This document shows, piece by piece, positions 1 to 10,544 of a stretch of DNA of 64,000 bases. The DNA comes from Streptomyces sp. DHE7-1 (lineage in GTDB: Bacteria; Actinomycetota; Actinomycetes; Streptomycetales; Streptomycetaceae): contig JACJDG010000003.1 of the NCBI GenBank assembly GCA_016432725.1, positions 434,001 through 498,000 on the forward strand, given 5' to 3'. Within the stretch, counting starts at the first letter, position 1, and each line of letters begins with the position of its first letter. Made by a program: the position numbers and the translations under genes. Below the pieces are notes generated by a model. It saw only the letters and a list, made by a program, of their open reading frames with translations. It made no database searches and was not told the DNA's origin.

Positions 1-1031
1 GACGAGCTGGACGGCGCTCTGCAGTACCTCGGCGACTCCGGGCCCGAGTTCGGTCCCGGTGTGAGCAACCACGGGCCCATGGCCGCGGAGGCCCTCGGAC
101 AACTCGGGCACACCGCGGCGATCGGCGCGTGGGTCTCCGCCTACCGCAAGATCCTCTACGAGGATACCTACGGACGCTTCCACCGGATCGATCACGACAA
201 CTGGCGGCCCGCTCTCGGCAACATGCGCCTCCTCGGCGACTGGACCGAGTTCTTCCGCCGGGAACTCGCCGAGGCGGCGTGGACCGACGTCCTCGCCCGG
301 TGGTGGCCCCGCCTGCTCCCCGGGTTCGCCGCCGGAGGCGGCCACGGCGTCATCCGCACCGGGCACGCGGTGCGGATGCTGACGGAGGCCCACACGCCAT
401 GGCGTCTGGAGGAGCTCGCCCGGGGACTCGGCTACTGGGCCGGCCGGTACCAGGAGCTGCCCGAGGCGCCTTCGACACCACGTGAGCGGGACCTGGCGGA
501 GACGTGGGCGGCGGTCCCGAAGCTGCGCAGCGACCAGGGCATGGGCATGATCTTCCGAATCCGGCTCGAAACGGTCTGGCTCGAACCTGACTTCGCGCCG
601 GCCGTGGACTCCCTGCTTCCCGAGGACGACGCCGACAGGGCGCTGAGCCGGCTCACCAGGGCCGCCGCCGGCAGCTACCTCGGGGACGATCACAGCACTC
701 CCATGGCCTTCGTGCACGCGCTGACCACGCCCGCGGCGGTGCGCCTCGTGCTGCCGAGCCTGCCTCCCGAGCTGCACTGGCCGAGCGTGACCGCGGCGGT
801 CCGCTTCTCCGCGGCCATCCGCAGCGCCTACGGGACCGGACGGCGCGAGCACCGTCCCGAGGAGCCGCCCCAGGACTACGCCACCCTCGCCGAACGAGCC
901 CTGGCGACCGAGGACCCGCACGCCATCAAGTACGTCGAGGCCTGCCGACGCGAGGACGGGCTGGCCCCGATCCGGTGTACGCGATCGCGGCGACGGACTG
1001 GGTCCGCCGCTGCGAGACCGGCTCCTTCTGA
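1..1031 (+). CDS. questin oxidase family protein (5' partial, frameshifted)
   Basis: The reading frame is already open at base 1, so the start lies outside the window. The early segment with HGPMAAEAL (near 70-96) and the late segment HAIKYVEACRRE (near 922-957) resemble the questin oxidase-like family (DUF4243), whose fungal members carry out Baeyer-Villiger-type oxidation of anthraquinones. The bacterial substrate is unknown. In the plain frame the last 30 residues are Arg-rich nonsense. Restoring one base after the C run at 965-968 gives a normal ending, DPVYAIAATDWVRRCETGSF, with TGA at 1029-1031. The GH13 gene follows 21 bases later on the same strand, so co-transcription is possible. 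Family assignment is fairly sure, function is not. Confidence 0.7.
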
Positions 1032-1052
1032 CCGCGGCCGGAGGATCCGCCG

Positions 1053-2718
1053 ATGACCGAGCACCCCTGGTGGGACGGTGCCGTGATCTATCACGTCTAC
1101 CCACGGAGTTTCCTCGACACCGACGGGGACGGCGTCGGCGATCTTGGCGGCATCACCCGCCGGATGCCCTACCTCACCTCACTCGGAATCGACGCGCTGT
1201 GGCTGTCGCCCTTCTTTTCCTCGCCCATGGAGGATTTCGGGTACGACATCCGCGACCACACCGCCGTCGATCCGCTCTTCGGGAATCTGGCGGACTTCGA
1301 CGAGCTCATCCGCTGCGCCCACGACCATGGCCTGCGCGTCCTGATCGACTTCGTGCCCAATCACACTTCGAGTGAACACGCCTGGTTCCGGGAGTCGAGA
1401 AAGGGACCGGGAAACCGGTTGCGCGACTGGTATGTGTGGCGGGATCCGGTATCCGGAGGCGGGCCGCCCAACAACTGGGTCACCTTGTTCGGTGAATCCG
1501 CGTGGACCCGGGACACGGCGAGCGGCCAATACTATCTGCACTCGTTCCTGCCTTCCATGCCTGATCTCGACTGGCGCAATCCGGCGGTCAGGAACGCGAT
1601 GTTCGGTGTCGCACGTTTCTGGCTCGACCGTGGTGTCGACGGATTCCGTGTGGACTGCGCTCCGCTGCTCGCCAAGGATCCGCACATGCGGGACAACCCG
1701 CCGGCGCCCGCGGAATTCACGGCCCACCACCGTCCCATGGGCGCCTACGACGGCCAGCAGCACATCCACGACCAGGGGCACCCCGACGTCCACGAGATGT
1801 ACCGGGAGTTCCGCGGACTGCTCGACTCCTACGGCGAGGCCGGGGCGAGCGCGTCTGCGTGGGCGAGATCCACGAGTACGACTGGCCGGTCTGGAGCCGC
1901 TACTTCGGACGCGACCTCGACGAGTTCCACCTGCCCATAAACTTCGGCCTGCTGCGGACCCCCTGGCGGGCCCGGGCCGTTGCGGAACTCGTCCGGGCGG
2001 TCCTGCGGGCGCTCCCCGACGGGGCGGTGCCGACCTGGGTCATGGGCACCCATGACGACCCGAGGGTGGCCTCCCGGGTCGGGGCGGCACAGGCGCCGAA
2101 CGCCATGATGATGTTGCTCACGCTGCCCGGCACGGCCATCCTGTACAACGGCGACGAACTCGGACTGCCGGACGCGGACATCGCCCCGGGGACATCAGGG
2201 ACCCGTGGGGGCTGCGCACACCCGCGCTGAGCCGCGACCCCGCGCGCTCCCCCATGCCGTGGGACGACGGTCCGGCCGCGGGATTCACCGAGCCGGGCGT
2301 CAGACCCTGGCTGCCCGTCACGATGCCTCCCGGAGGCAGTGCGACAGCACAGGAAGCCGATCCCCGGTCCCTTCTCGGTCTCACCCGGGCGCTGCTGGAT
2401 CTCCGCCGCGGCCATGCCGCACTCGGACCCGGCGCGATCGAGTTCCTCGACGGCTCCGACCAAGTCCTGGCCTACATCCGCCCGGGACCTGCGGACGCCG
2501 AGGACCTCCTGATCACGCTCAACCTGACCGATCGGACGGTTCACATGGACGCGACCCCCGGCGGCCGCGGTTGGGAGCCGGTGATCTCCACGGCCCGCGC
2601 TGCCCTCCCCCACGACGGCTCACCCGTGCTGGCGCCCGGCGAGGGGGTCGTATGGAGACCGGCCGCCTCCCGGCGTTCGCCGGCCACGGCAGCGTCCGGA
2701 AGCGGACGGTCCAGGTAG
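1053..2718 (+). CDS. GH13 alpha-glucosidase / oligo-1,6-glucosidase-like (two frameshifts)
   Basis: Probable cytoplasmic glycoside hydrolase family 13 enzyme of about 555 residues acting on alpha-glucosides. The N-terminus WWDGAVIYHVYPRSF and region I DFVPNHTS are typical. The region II strand GVDGFRVDC carries the nucleophile Asp, region III GEIHEYD the acid/base Glu, and region IV reads GTHDDPR where most relatives have NHD. The protein spans three frames. One G is missing from the GGGG at 1842-1845, just before the catalytic Glu, and one from the GGGG at 2188-2191. With both restored the chain runs to TAG at 2718. ATG 1053 opens directly on the conserved N-terminus. No signal peptide or ABC sugar transporter is adjacent, so the substrate cannot be named. 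Confidence 0.85.
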
Positions 2719-2784
2719 AAGACGGCGGTCCAGAAGGCCGCACCGCAACCGCCACGATACCGAGGCCCAGCGGATTCAGGACGA

Positions 2785-3525
2785 TCAGGACAGGGCGAGG
2801 ACGCAGAACTCGTGGCCCTCCGGGTCGGCCAGGCACGTCCACGGAACGTCGCCCTGACCGACGTCGAGGTCGCAGGCTCCGAGGGCACGCAGCCTGGCCA
2901 CCTCCGCCTCCTTGTCGTCACCGGGGTACGGCAGCAGGTCGAGATGGACGCGGTCCGGCACGGTCTTCGCGCCGGGCGTGCGGATGAACTCGAGGTAGGG
3001 GCCGGTGCCCCTGGCGGACCGCAACACCGCGTTGTCGTCGGTCACGTCGTGCAAGGTCCAGTCCGTCGCCTCACCCCAGAAGCGGGCCATGGCCCGAGGA
3101 TCGGCGCAGTCGACCACCACCGCGGCGATCGGCCCGGTGTCCCGGTAGACCTCCCGGGGCTCCAGCACGCAGAACTCGTTGCCCTCGGGGTCGGCGAGGA
3201 CCGTCCACGGCACGTCGCCCTGACCCACGTGGACGGGCGTCGCGCCGAGAGCCTCCAGACGCGCGACCAGTTCCGCCTGGTGCGCCGCGGAGGTGGTGGC
3301 GAGATCGAGGTGCGTTCGGTTCTTGGCCCTCGTCCTGGGCTCGGGGACGGGAACGATGTCGATGCAGACGGCGACCGGATCCGGCCAGACGAGGCCGCCG
3401 CCGGGTCCGACGTACGTCGTCACGCCGGGGCTGTAGGCAGTCCAGCCGAGCGCCTCCGCCCAGAACCGGCCGACCGCCGAGCCGTCGCGGGCCTTCATGT
3501 TCACCTGAACGGGTCGCAGTGCCAT
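2785..3525 (-). CDS. VOC family protein with two glyoxalase-fold halves
   Basis: About 246 residues made of two homologous vicinal-oxygen-chelate halves. Each half ends with nearly the same strand: GQGDVPWTVLADPEGNEFCVL in the first and GQGDVPWTCLADPEGHEFCVL in the second. This tandem arrangement (Glyoxalase_6 type) is common in actinobacteria, usually as metal-binding proteins of unknown substrate, sometimes drug-binding or dioxygenase-like. The open frame extends further upstream, but ATG at 3525 starts right at the conserved MALRPVQVNMKA, so the longer N-terminus was dropped. Convergent with the GH13 gene and divergent from the AraC regulator at 3680. Confidence 0.8.
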   Translation of the reverse strand: MALRPVQVNMKARDGSAVGRFWAEALGWTAYSPGVTTYVGPGGGLVWPDPVAVCIDIVPVPEPRTRAKNRTHLDLATTSAAHQAELVARLEALGATPVHVGQGDVPWTVLADPEGNEFCVLEPREVYRDTGPIAAVVVDCADPRAMARFWGEATDWTLHDVTDDNAVLRSARGTGPYLEFIRTPGAKTVPDRVHLDLLPYPGDDKEAEVARLRALGACDLDVGQGDVPWTCLADPEGHEFCVLALS

Positions 3526-3679
3526 GCCGGCGATCCTATGCACCCACCCCGGCCCGCTCCGCGACGACGTCCGCGGGTACGGAAAGGGCTGCCGCACCCG
3601 ACCGGAGCGGGCACAGCCTGTCGGGTGGGGCAGGCTTGGCCCTTCCTAACGTTGGTGGTCAAAGGAAGGTAGGCCGGGG

Positions 3680-4552
3680 TTGCTGGATCGGCTCAACCAG
3701 GCCATGGAGCACATCGAGGGGCATCTCGACCAGCGCATCGAGGTGTCCGCGCTGGCCCGGATCACGCTCACGTCGGAGTACCACTTCCGGCGGCTGTTCT
3801 CGTCGCTGGCGGGGATGCCGCTGTCGGAGTACGTCCGGCGCCGGCGGCTCACGGTCGCGGGCGCCGAAGTGCTGGCGGGCAGGCCCACCTTGCTGGAGAT
3901 CGGGGTCCGCTACGGCTACACCTCGGGCGAGGCCTTCGCCCGGGCGTTCCGCGCCATGCACGGCGTCGGTCCCGGCGAGGCGAGGCGTACCGGCGCGGCG
4001 CTGAACTCGCAGCCCCGGCTCTCCTTCCGTCTCACCGTCGAAGGGAACAGCACCATGCGGTACCGCATCGTGGAGAAGGACGCATTCCGGGTCGTCGGCA
4101 GGAAGGCCCGGGTGCCGCTGATCCACCAGGGCGTCAACCCGCACATCGCCGAGCACGTCCGGAGCATCTCGCCGGAGACGATGCTGCGGATCGCCGGCCT
4201 CTCGGACCAGGACCCCGAGGGCGTGGTGTCAGCGACCGTACGTCTGTCGGAGGGTTTCGAGGAGGGCAGCGAACTCGACTACTACCACGCCGTGGTGACC
4301 TCGGCCGCGGAGTTTCCCGAGGGCCTGGACGTGCTGGACTGCCCGGCGGGCACCTGGGCCGTGTTCGACAACACCGGTCCGTTCCCGGAGGCGCTGCAGC
4401 GGATGTGGGGCGCCGTCGCCGCCCAGTGGATCCCGTCCAACCCGTACGAGTACCGTCCGGGTCCGGAGATCCTGCGCACCCGCCCGTCCGAGGACGACCC
4501 GACGTGGTCGGACGCGCAATTGTGGATCCCGGTCACCCGCACCACGGCCTGA
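3680..4552 (+). CDS. AraC-family regulator with GyrI-like effector domain
   Basis: About 290 residues. The N-terminal ~105 residues hold two helix-turn-helix motifs of AraC/XylS type (LSEYVRRRRLTVAGAEVL and GYTSGEAFARAFRAMHGVGP). The C-terminal half from about residue 125 (MRYRIVEKDAFRVVGRKARV onward) is a GyrI-like/SOUL-type small-molecule-binding domain with the usual aromatic and acidic residues. The N-terminal DNA-binding plus C-terminal GyrI order is that of the Rob/SoxS-like regulators that sense drugs or lipophilic molecules. The start is TTG at 3680, 10 bases after an AGGAAGG ribosome-binding site at 3662-3668. Divergent from the VOC gene, which is its most likely neighbour target. 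Confidence 0.88.
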   Translation: MLDRLNQAMEHIEGHLDQRIEVSALARITLTSEYHFRRLFSSLAGMPLSEYVRRRRLTVAGAEVLAGRPTLLEIGVRYGYTSGEAFARAFRAMHGVGPGEARRTGAALNSQPRLSFRLTVEGNSTMRYRIVEKDAFRVVGRKARVPLIHQGVNPHIAEHVRSISPETMLRIAGLSDQDPEGVVSATVRLSEGFEEGSELDYYHAVVTSAAEFPEGLDVLDCPAGTWAVFDNTGPFPEALQRMWGAVAAQWIPSNPYEYRPGPEILRTRPSEDDPTWSDAQLWIPVTRTTA

Positions 4553-4557
4553 TCCGG

Positions 4558-4890
4558 TCACCGGGCGCCCGGTGACCGGCCACTCGGCACACGGCGGGTC
4601 AGGCGTGCGCGTGACGAGGTCCGCTCGCCCTCCCGAGGCGGCGTGGTGCTTGGGGCGGCCGCCGTGCTCTCGGTCCGGAAGCGTTGCAACCACAGGGTGG
4701 TCGCGGCCAGGAGGCCGGCGAAGATGGCGAGGAGGAGGGCGGATACCCACATCTGCCGGGTCCCGGGCGAATGCCAGCTCGTCCAGGCGGTCGATGCGGC
4801 CCACAGCAGGGCGCCCATCGCGTAGAAGGCGCGAACCCGGCGCAGTTGTCGCACGGCCCGCAGGGACATGAGATCGGTTGTGGATGCCAT
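4558..4890 (-). CDS. small two-helix membrane protein, unknown
   Basis: About 110 residues from ATG 4890. A basic N-terminus is followed by two hydrophobic stretches (about residues 24-42 and 50-72) with a short polar turn between them, then an Arg/Ser/Thr-rich cytoplasmic tail. No family was recognised. The open frame extends to 5181, but the extra N-terminus is Arg-rich and unlike a protein. Its 3' end lies 5 bases from the end of the AraC gene (convergent). Confidence 0.55.
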   Translation of the reverse strand: MASTTDLMSLRAVRQLRRVRAFYAMGALLWAASTAWTSWHSPGTRQMWVSALLLAIFAGLLAATTLWLQRFRTESTAAAPSTTPPREGERTSSRARLTRRVPSGRSPGAR

Positions 4891-5162
4891 GCCGGCCCGT
4901 GTACCCCGTCGGACGACGTTCAGCGCGCCCGCGGGCACCGGGTCGTCCCACGGCCTTATGGACACCCCGTGAAGCGGCGTGCTCTCATGCTGGGTGCGGG
5001 ATTTACATCGTTGAAAGAGAAGGCGGCTCGTTCCGAAGAGGCCGCACGCCATGGGTACTTCAGCACCGCGCCCTCCGGGAGACGGACCCGCCCTGCCCAA
5101 CGTCGCCGAAACCACGACGTGCGCGAGGGCGGATGAGCCACCCGGCCGACAGGAGAACGGAG

Positions 5163-8100
5163 TTGCGTATGCCAGTCCCAAGGACGAGTCGCCGCCCCAG
5201 ATCGGTAAACCGGCTGGTGGGCGGGGCCGTTGCCCTCGTCACGACCCTCGCGACGGCGCTGACCAACACGGGTGCGGAGGCGGCCGGAGGCGCGACCCGT
5301 GCTCACATACCGACCGTCACGTCGGGGACGCCCGCTTCCAGATCCTCTCGCCGACCCTGATCCGCACCGAGTACGCGGGAGACCAGCAGTTCACCGACGC
5401 ACCGACGTTCAACGCGATCGGCCGCGGCGGGTTCACACCGGCGGCCTACACCACCACGGCCTCGGACGGCTGGCTCTCCATCAGGACGAGCGCCATGACA
5501 CTGCGCTACCGGGTCGGCTCCGGACCGTTCGACGCCCAGAACCTCTCCGTGGACCTGAGGGCCGGCAGCACACCGGTGACGGCCACCCCGTGGCACCGAC
5601 TGACCTGTACGCCCGGCGCGTTGTGCGAAGCCGAGAGCCTGCGGCTCAGCGGGGTCTCCGTGGCCTCCGACCACAGCGGCCACACCGGGACCGGTTTCGC
5701 GGCGGGCTTCGAAGGCACAGGCGCCTCGGTGTCCGCTGACATCGATGTCAGCACGTCCGGGACCTACCAACTGGGCCTGAAGTACGCCAACTCCCGCGGC
5801 GGTGACGGCCGGACCGAGCCCCGCACGCTCACCCTGACCGTGGACGGCGGCGCGCGGCAGACGGTGACACTGCCGACCACGACCGACTGGGACACATGGG
5901 GCCTGGTCCGCGCCGGCCTTCAGCTCGGCACAGGGCACCACACCGTCGCCCTGACCCGGACCGCCTCGGATTCCGGTGACGTGAACCTGGACAGCGTGGC
6001 ACTCGTACGGCCCGGCGACCCCTATCCGCCGCCCTCGGCCACCGCGATCCCGGACTGCCGTTTCGGCGTGAGCTGTGAGGCGGAGGCCGGGCGGATCGGG
6101 GGTACCGCGGTCAGTGCCACGGACCACGCGGGATACGCGGGTCCCGGCTTCGTCGGCGAACTCGACCGGGGCGCGAGCCTGTCGACGCATGTGGTGGGCG
6201 TGCCTGCCGACGGCGTCTACACCCTCCGGGTCCGGTATGCCAACGGCACGGGAGGCGACGGCCGGCACGAGAGCCGCACCGCCACCGTCAGCGCGGGCGG
6301 CACCACCCGCACCCTGACGTTCCCGGCGACGAAGGACTGGGACGACTGGCAGACGGCTTCCGTACCCGTGACCCTCGAGGCGGGCGCGGACGACATCACC
6401 CTCGGCTGCCCGGAGGCGGCCAGCTGTCACGTCAACGCGGACACCGTCTCCGTAACCGGCCAGGATGCGCCGGCACCGCCGCCGCACGTCGCACTCGGCG
6501 GGTACCGCCGGGGCCTGGACGGAGTGAGCGGCGGTTCGCCCGTCGTGACCACGCCCGGCCTGCTCAACAAGGACGGGTGGTACCTCCTGGACGACACGCC
6601 GTCGGCCCTGTACGACACCGTGACGCGGAAGGTCACGCGGCGGCCCGACCACGGCGGCGCCCCCTACCAGGACGGCTACGTCTTCGGCTTCGGACACGAC
6701 TACAAGCAGGCGCTGGCGGACCTGGCCGCCTTGACCGGGCCGCCCGCGCTGCTGCCTCAATGGGCCTACGGGGTCTGGTACTCCGAGTACATCGACCGCA
6801 CAGCGGCCGACTACCGGGACGAGATCCTGCCGGCGTTCCGAGCCGAGGGCGTACCGCTGGACGTCCTGGTCACCGACACGGACTTCAAGGCCGTGAACAA
6901 CTGGAGCGGCTGGGAGATGGATCCCGCCAAGTTCCCCGATCCCGAGGGCTTCTTCGACTGGTCGGCAGCCCAGGGACTGCACAACACGCTCAACGTGCAT
7001 CCCAGCATCCTCGCCTCCGACCCCCAGTTCGCCCAGGCGCAGGCCACGGCCAAGGGCAAGCTGGCAGAGGGAGGCTGCGCCTCGGGCGCGGGCGTCCAGG
7101 ACAACTGCCACACCTTCGACTTCGGCGACCCCGACCAGCTCAAGGCGTACATGGACCTGCATCGCACGATGGATCAGCAGGGCAACGACTTCTGGTGGCT
7201 GGACTGGTGCTGCGACGCGTCGCAGTCCTCGATGCCTGGCGTGACCCCGGACGCGTGGATCAACCAGCAGTACGCCGCCGCGCGCCCCGACGACCGGGGT
7301 TTCGTCCTCTCCCGGGCCTACGGCTCACTGCAGGCCGGCGGCTACAGCGGCCAACAGGCCCTGCCGACCGGGCCCTGGGCGGACAAGCGCACGACCGTCC
7401 ACTTCACCGGCGACACGTCCTCCACGTGGGGCGTGCTGCGGCAGGAGGTCGGCTACACGCCGGGCGAGTCCGCCGCGACCGGGATGGCCGCCATCACGCA
7501 CGACATCGGCGGCCACAACGACACGACGGGACTGGCCGGTTCGGAGACGTACGTGGACGGCGGCAAGCTGCGCACCACGTACAAGCTGCCCGACGACCTG
7601 TACGCACGATGGGTGCAGTTCGGCGCGTTCCAGCCGATCGACCGCCTGCACAGCAATCACAGCGACCGGCTGCCCTGGCAGTACGGCGCGGCGGCGCGCC
7701 GGTCGGCCGACAGGTTCCTCAACCTCCGCGAGAACCTGGTGCCCTACACCTACTCGCTCGCCGAGGAGGCGCACCGCACCGGCGTGCCGATCGTCCGCCC
7801 CACCTACCTCGAGTACCCGGACGAGCCGCAGGCGTCCGCCGTCGCGAACAGCGAGTACTTCTACGGCTCCGACGTGCTGGTCGCCCCCGCGACCACGCCG
7901 GGTGACTCCGCCACCACGTCCGTGTGGTTCCCGCCCGGCCGGTGGACGGACTACTTCACCGGCAAGACCTACTCCGGCGGAGCCACGCACGACATCACCA
8001 CCGGTCTCGACTCGATGCCGGTGTTCGTCAAGGCCGGCGGTGTCCTGCCCACCCGCACGCACGACGTCCCGCACGGCGACCACACCGCCCTGACCGACGT

Positions 8101-8437
8101 CACCCTGACCGTCTCCACCGGCGCGCCGGGCTCGTACAGCCTCTACGAGGACGACGGCGCCACCGCGCCGAAGAGCGCCACGACGAGGATCCGGTACCGG
8201 CAGGCCGGATCGCGCCACACCGTGTCGATCAGTCCGGTGAAGGGGTCCTACCCGGGCCAGGTCTCCGAGCGCAGGTGGACGGTGACGTTCCTGGGCGGCG
8301 AGGCACCCGCCAAGGTGGCCGCCGACGGTGTGAGGCTCTCCCCCGACGCGTACCACTGGGACACCGGCACCGGGAGGCTGACCGTCACCCTCCCCCGGCG
8401 CAGCGTGCACACACCCCTCACGGTCACCTACCAGTAG
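5163..8437 (+). CDS. secreted GH31 glycosidase with two inserted CBM35 modules (one frameshift)
   Basis: Exported alpha-glucosidase/alpha-xylosidase-type enzyme of about 1,090 residues. A signal peptide (basic RTSRRPRSVNR, hydrophobic core, cleavage near AEA-AGG) is read only if one G is restored to the GGGG at 5324-5327. The start is TTG 5163, 7 bases after AGGAG; ATG 5169 is the alternative. After the first part of the N-terminal beta-sandwich come two tandem CBM35-like modules (about 5620-6010 and 6070-6465), each opening with CEAE and holding the YAN-G-GDGR motif. The GH31 barrel follows: nucleophile Asp at 7202-7204 in WWLDWCCD, acid/base Asp at 7412-7414 in FTGDTSS. A C-terminal beta-sandwich with the DDG motif ends the protein. 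Probably degrades extracellular alpha-glucans or related glycans. Confidence 0.88.
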
Positions 8438-8500
8438 GACCCGGCACGGGCGGCCGCACCACGCCCGCACACCGGCGGGTGCCGTGTGGACGCCCACGGG

Positions 8501-9507
8501 TCAGGGAGGTCCTTTGTCGCCGATGGCAGGCGGCGGAGGCTCGCCGAAGCGGACGGAGATCTTCTCGAAGCCCTTGAACGACTCGGCGTTCGCGTACGAA
8601 CGGTAGGCGCGCACGTCGCCCCTGGCGAGGTGGACGTGGTCGGTGAACGGCGTGAGCAGACTGCGCGGCCACAACCGCAGACATCGCACGGCGATGACCT
8701 CGGCCGTGGCCAGGTAGACCACGGCAGCGAGGTAGACCCAGGCGAGCAGACCGAGCACGATGCCGAACAGGCCGTACGTCGCCGTGGCGCCCCGGAGCAC
8801 GTGGCCGACGTAGTAGGACCCACCCCACTGCAGCACCTGCCAGGCGCATGCCGCGCCCAGGGCGGGGCCGTACATCAGGCGCAGCGGCGGGCGGGACCGG
8901 GTCATGATCCGGTAGCTCAGCAGCAGGAGCGCGGCGTTGACCGCGACTCCCGCGACGCCGACGGCCACCCGGAATCCGACCGCCAGGCTGTTCCCGAAGA
9001 TGCCGGCAGCGGATTCCGCGGCGGACAGCGCCGTGGTCAGGCCGAGGCCGACCGCGAGGAGCAGCAGGAAGCCCACGCCCCTGGCCCGTGAGCGCAAGGG
9101 GTCGGGGCGTGCGTGTCTCGGCACCGCGAAGATCTTGTTGAGGGCGTGCTGAACCGCCTGTGCCACCCCAGGGCGCCGTAGAGACTGCCGATCACGCCCA
9201 CCGCGACCGCGGCTCCACTGCCGTGGAACGAGTGGACGTTCTGCCCGAGCTGATCGCCGATCACGGGAAACTCGCCGAGCGCGGAGTGGAGCACGGAATG
9301 CTGCAGCTGCGGGTTGCCGTGCAGGGCACCACTGAGGATGGCGACGAGGAGCAGCAACAGCGGAAACAGGGAGACGAAGCCGTAGTACGTCAGCAGTGCG
9401 GCGAGATACGTGGCCTGGTCGTCGAAGAACTTGTACACGACGGCGAGCGGCACGCCCGCCCACCGGTGCCGCCGCTGATATCGGTCCAGCCGGGCCAGCA
9501 CGTCCAT
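8501..9507 (-). CDS. YihY/BrkB family membrane protein (one frameshift)
   Basis: About 335 residues. YihY (formerly called RNase BN) is an inner-membrane family with six to seven helices. The start MDVLARLDRYQRRH (ATG 9507, GGGAGGG ribosome-binding site 4 bases upstream), the TYLAALLTYYGFVSLFPLLLLL helix region and the later AWQVLQWGGSYYVG and ATYGLFGIVLGLLAWVY segments all fit. The chain is split because one C is missing from CCCC at 9166-9169. Once restored it reads GALGVAQAVQHALNKIF, a hallmark of the family. The molecular function of YihY proteins is unknown. A decayed fragment of the same family is at 63709. Confidence 0.88.
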
Positions 9508-10010
9508 GTGCCCTCCCACACCTCGGGCGGGTCTCTCTTCACCCCGGGCGAGACACCGCAGCATCCCAGTGCCCCCGCGGGTGCGATCCCACACCGCCCG
9601 CGCTCAGGCCCTCCGACCGGCGCCGATGCACGCACTCGCCGCGGACGGGCGCTCCACCCGGGTCCTGGCGGGGTCGGCTCCGGGCGGCGCTGGGCCGCAC
9701 CGGTCTGCCCGGAACACCCCGAGTCCGCTGATCGGGCGTCAGGCACCACGCTCGACGGCCGCGTCGCGGTTCAGCAGGGCCGCGCACCACTGGAAGTGGC
9801 CGTCGCTGCCGTCCGTGCTGAACAGGTCGTAGGTGGACAGGGCGTAGGCGGCATGTCGCCCCGCTCCCCCGCACCTCCATCGAGCCGAACCCGGGGCGAT
9901 CAGCCGGCCCCTTCGGACGGCGCTCTCGGTCAGGCCGCATCCGGTTGCCCGTGGGCGTGCGAAGCAGAGGTGACGAAAGCAATGGCGATCAGCAGCGAAG
10001 AGGGACGCCC
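9508..10010. other. 503-bp gap; possible gene remnant on the minus strand
   Basis: No complete gene is seen. On the minus strand an open frame ends with TGA at 9739-9741, and its last residues (YDLFSTDGSDGHFQWCAALLNR and a few more) look more protein-like than the Arg/Pro-rich shadows around them. This could be the tail of a decayed or frameshifted gene, but no family was recognised and no start could be assigned. Confidence 0.3.
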
Positions 10011-10334
10011 ATGACGAGCTGGGTGGTGCGACCGGACGGTGGCCGTCCGGAGGGGCGCGCCTGCGCGCACGCGGCGGATGCGAGTTCCGCTCCGGCGCCG
10101 GCGCCCCGGAGCGGTGTGTGCCTGGAGTGCGAGGCGCGAGGGCACGGCGGAGGGCGTCTGCGGCTCTGTCTGACCTGCGGGCACATGGGATGCTGCGACA
10201 GCTCGCCGGGTGCCCACGCCACCGCTCATCACGAATCGACAGGGCACCCTCTCGCCCGCTCCACGGAGCCGGGAGAGGTGTGGGCCTGGTGCTACGTCGA
10301 CGAGGTGTACCTGGAGCCCGCGGGAGCCCCGTGA
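10011..10334 (+). CDS. UBP-type zinc finger protein
   Basis: 107 residues. From about residue 37 a CLEC pair, a CLTCGHMGCCD block and histidines in HATAHHESTGHPL form the Cys/His pattern of the ZnF-UBP (BUZ) fold. In eukaryotes this fold binds the ubiquitin C-terminus. Free-standing bacterial versions are widespread in actinobacteria and have no known ligand. ATG 10011 follows AGAGGGA. The upstream extension of the open frame is not supported. Convergent with the esterase. Confidence 0.85.
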   Translation: MTSWVVRPDGGRPEGRACAHAADASSAPAPAPRSGVCLECEARGHGGGRLRLCLTCGHMGCCDSSPGAHATAHHESTGHPLARSTEPGEVWAWCYVDEVYLEPAGAP

Positions 10335-10544
10335 CACGGCGGGAGGCGATTCGCACAAGCCCCGTGCCGATGATCGCGCCGGACGGGCGAGGGTGCGGGG
10401 AGCATCGGCGGCGGTCGAGACCGGCTGGTCGGGGACCGGCCGCCGTGCCCGGTGAGGAGAGTGTCGCTGCGGCCGCCGGCGGGCCGTTGTCGTAAACGAG
10501 GAGTCCGTCGTCCCTGAGGCGCACCGATGCGGTCTGCTCCGGCG

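Noticed and set aside
5303..7162. 619-codon open frame on the minus strand
   Set aside because: Antisense shadow of the GH31 gene. It is Arg/Gly/Val-rich with no motif. Many such frames occur in this GC-rich window.
7325..8497. 390-codon open frame on the minus strand
   Set aside because: Also a shadow of the GH31 gene, with no ribosome-binding site or domain.
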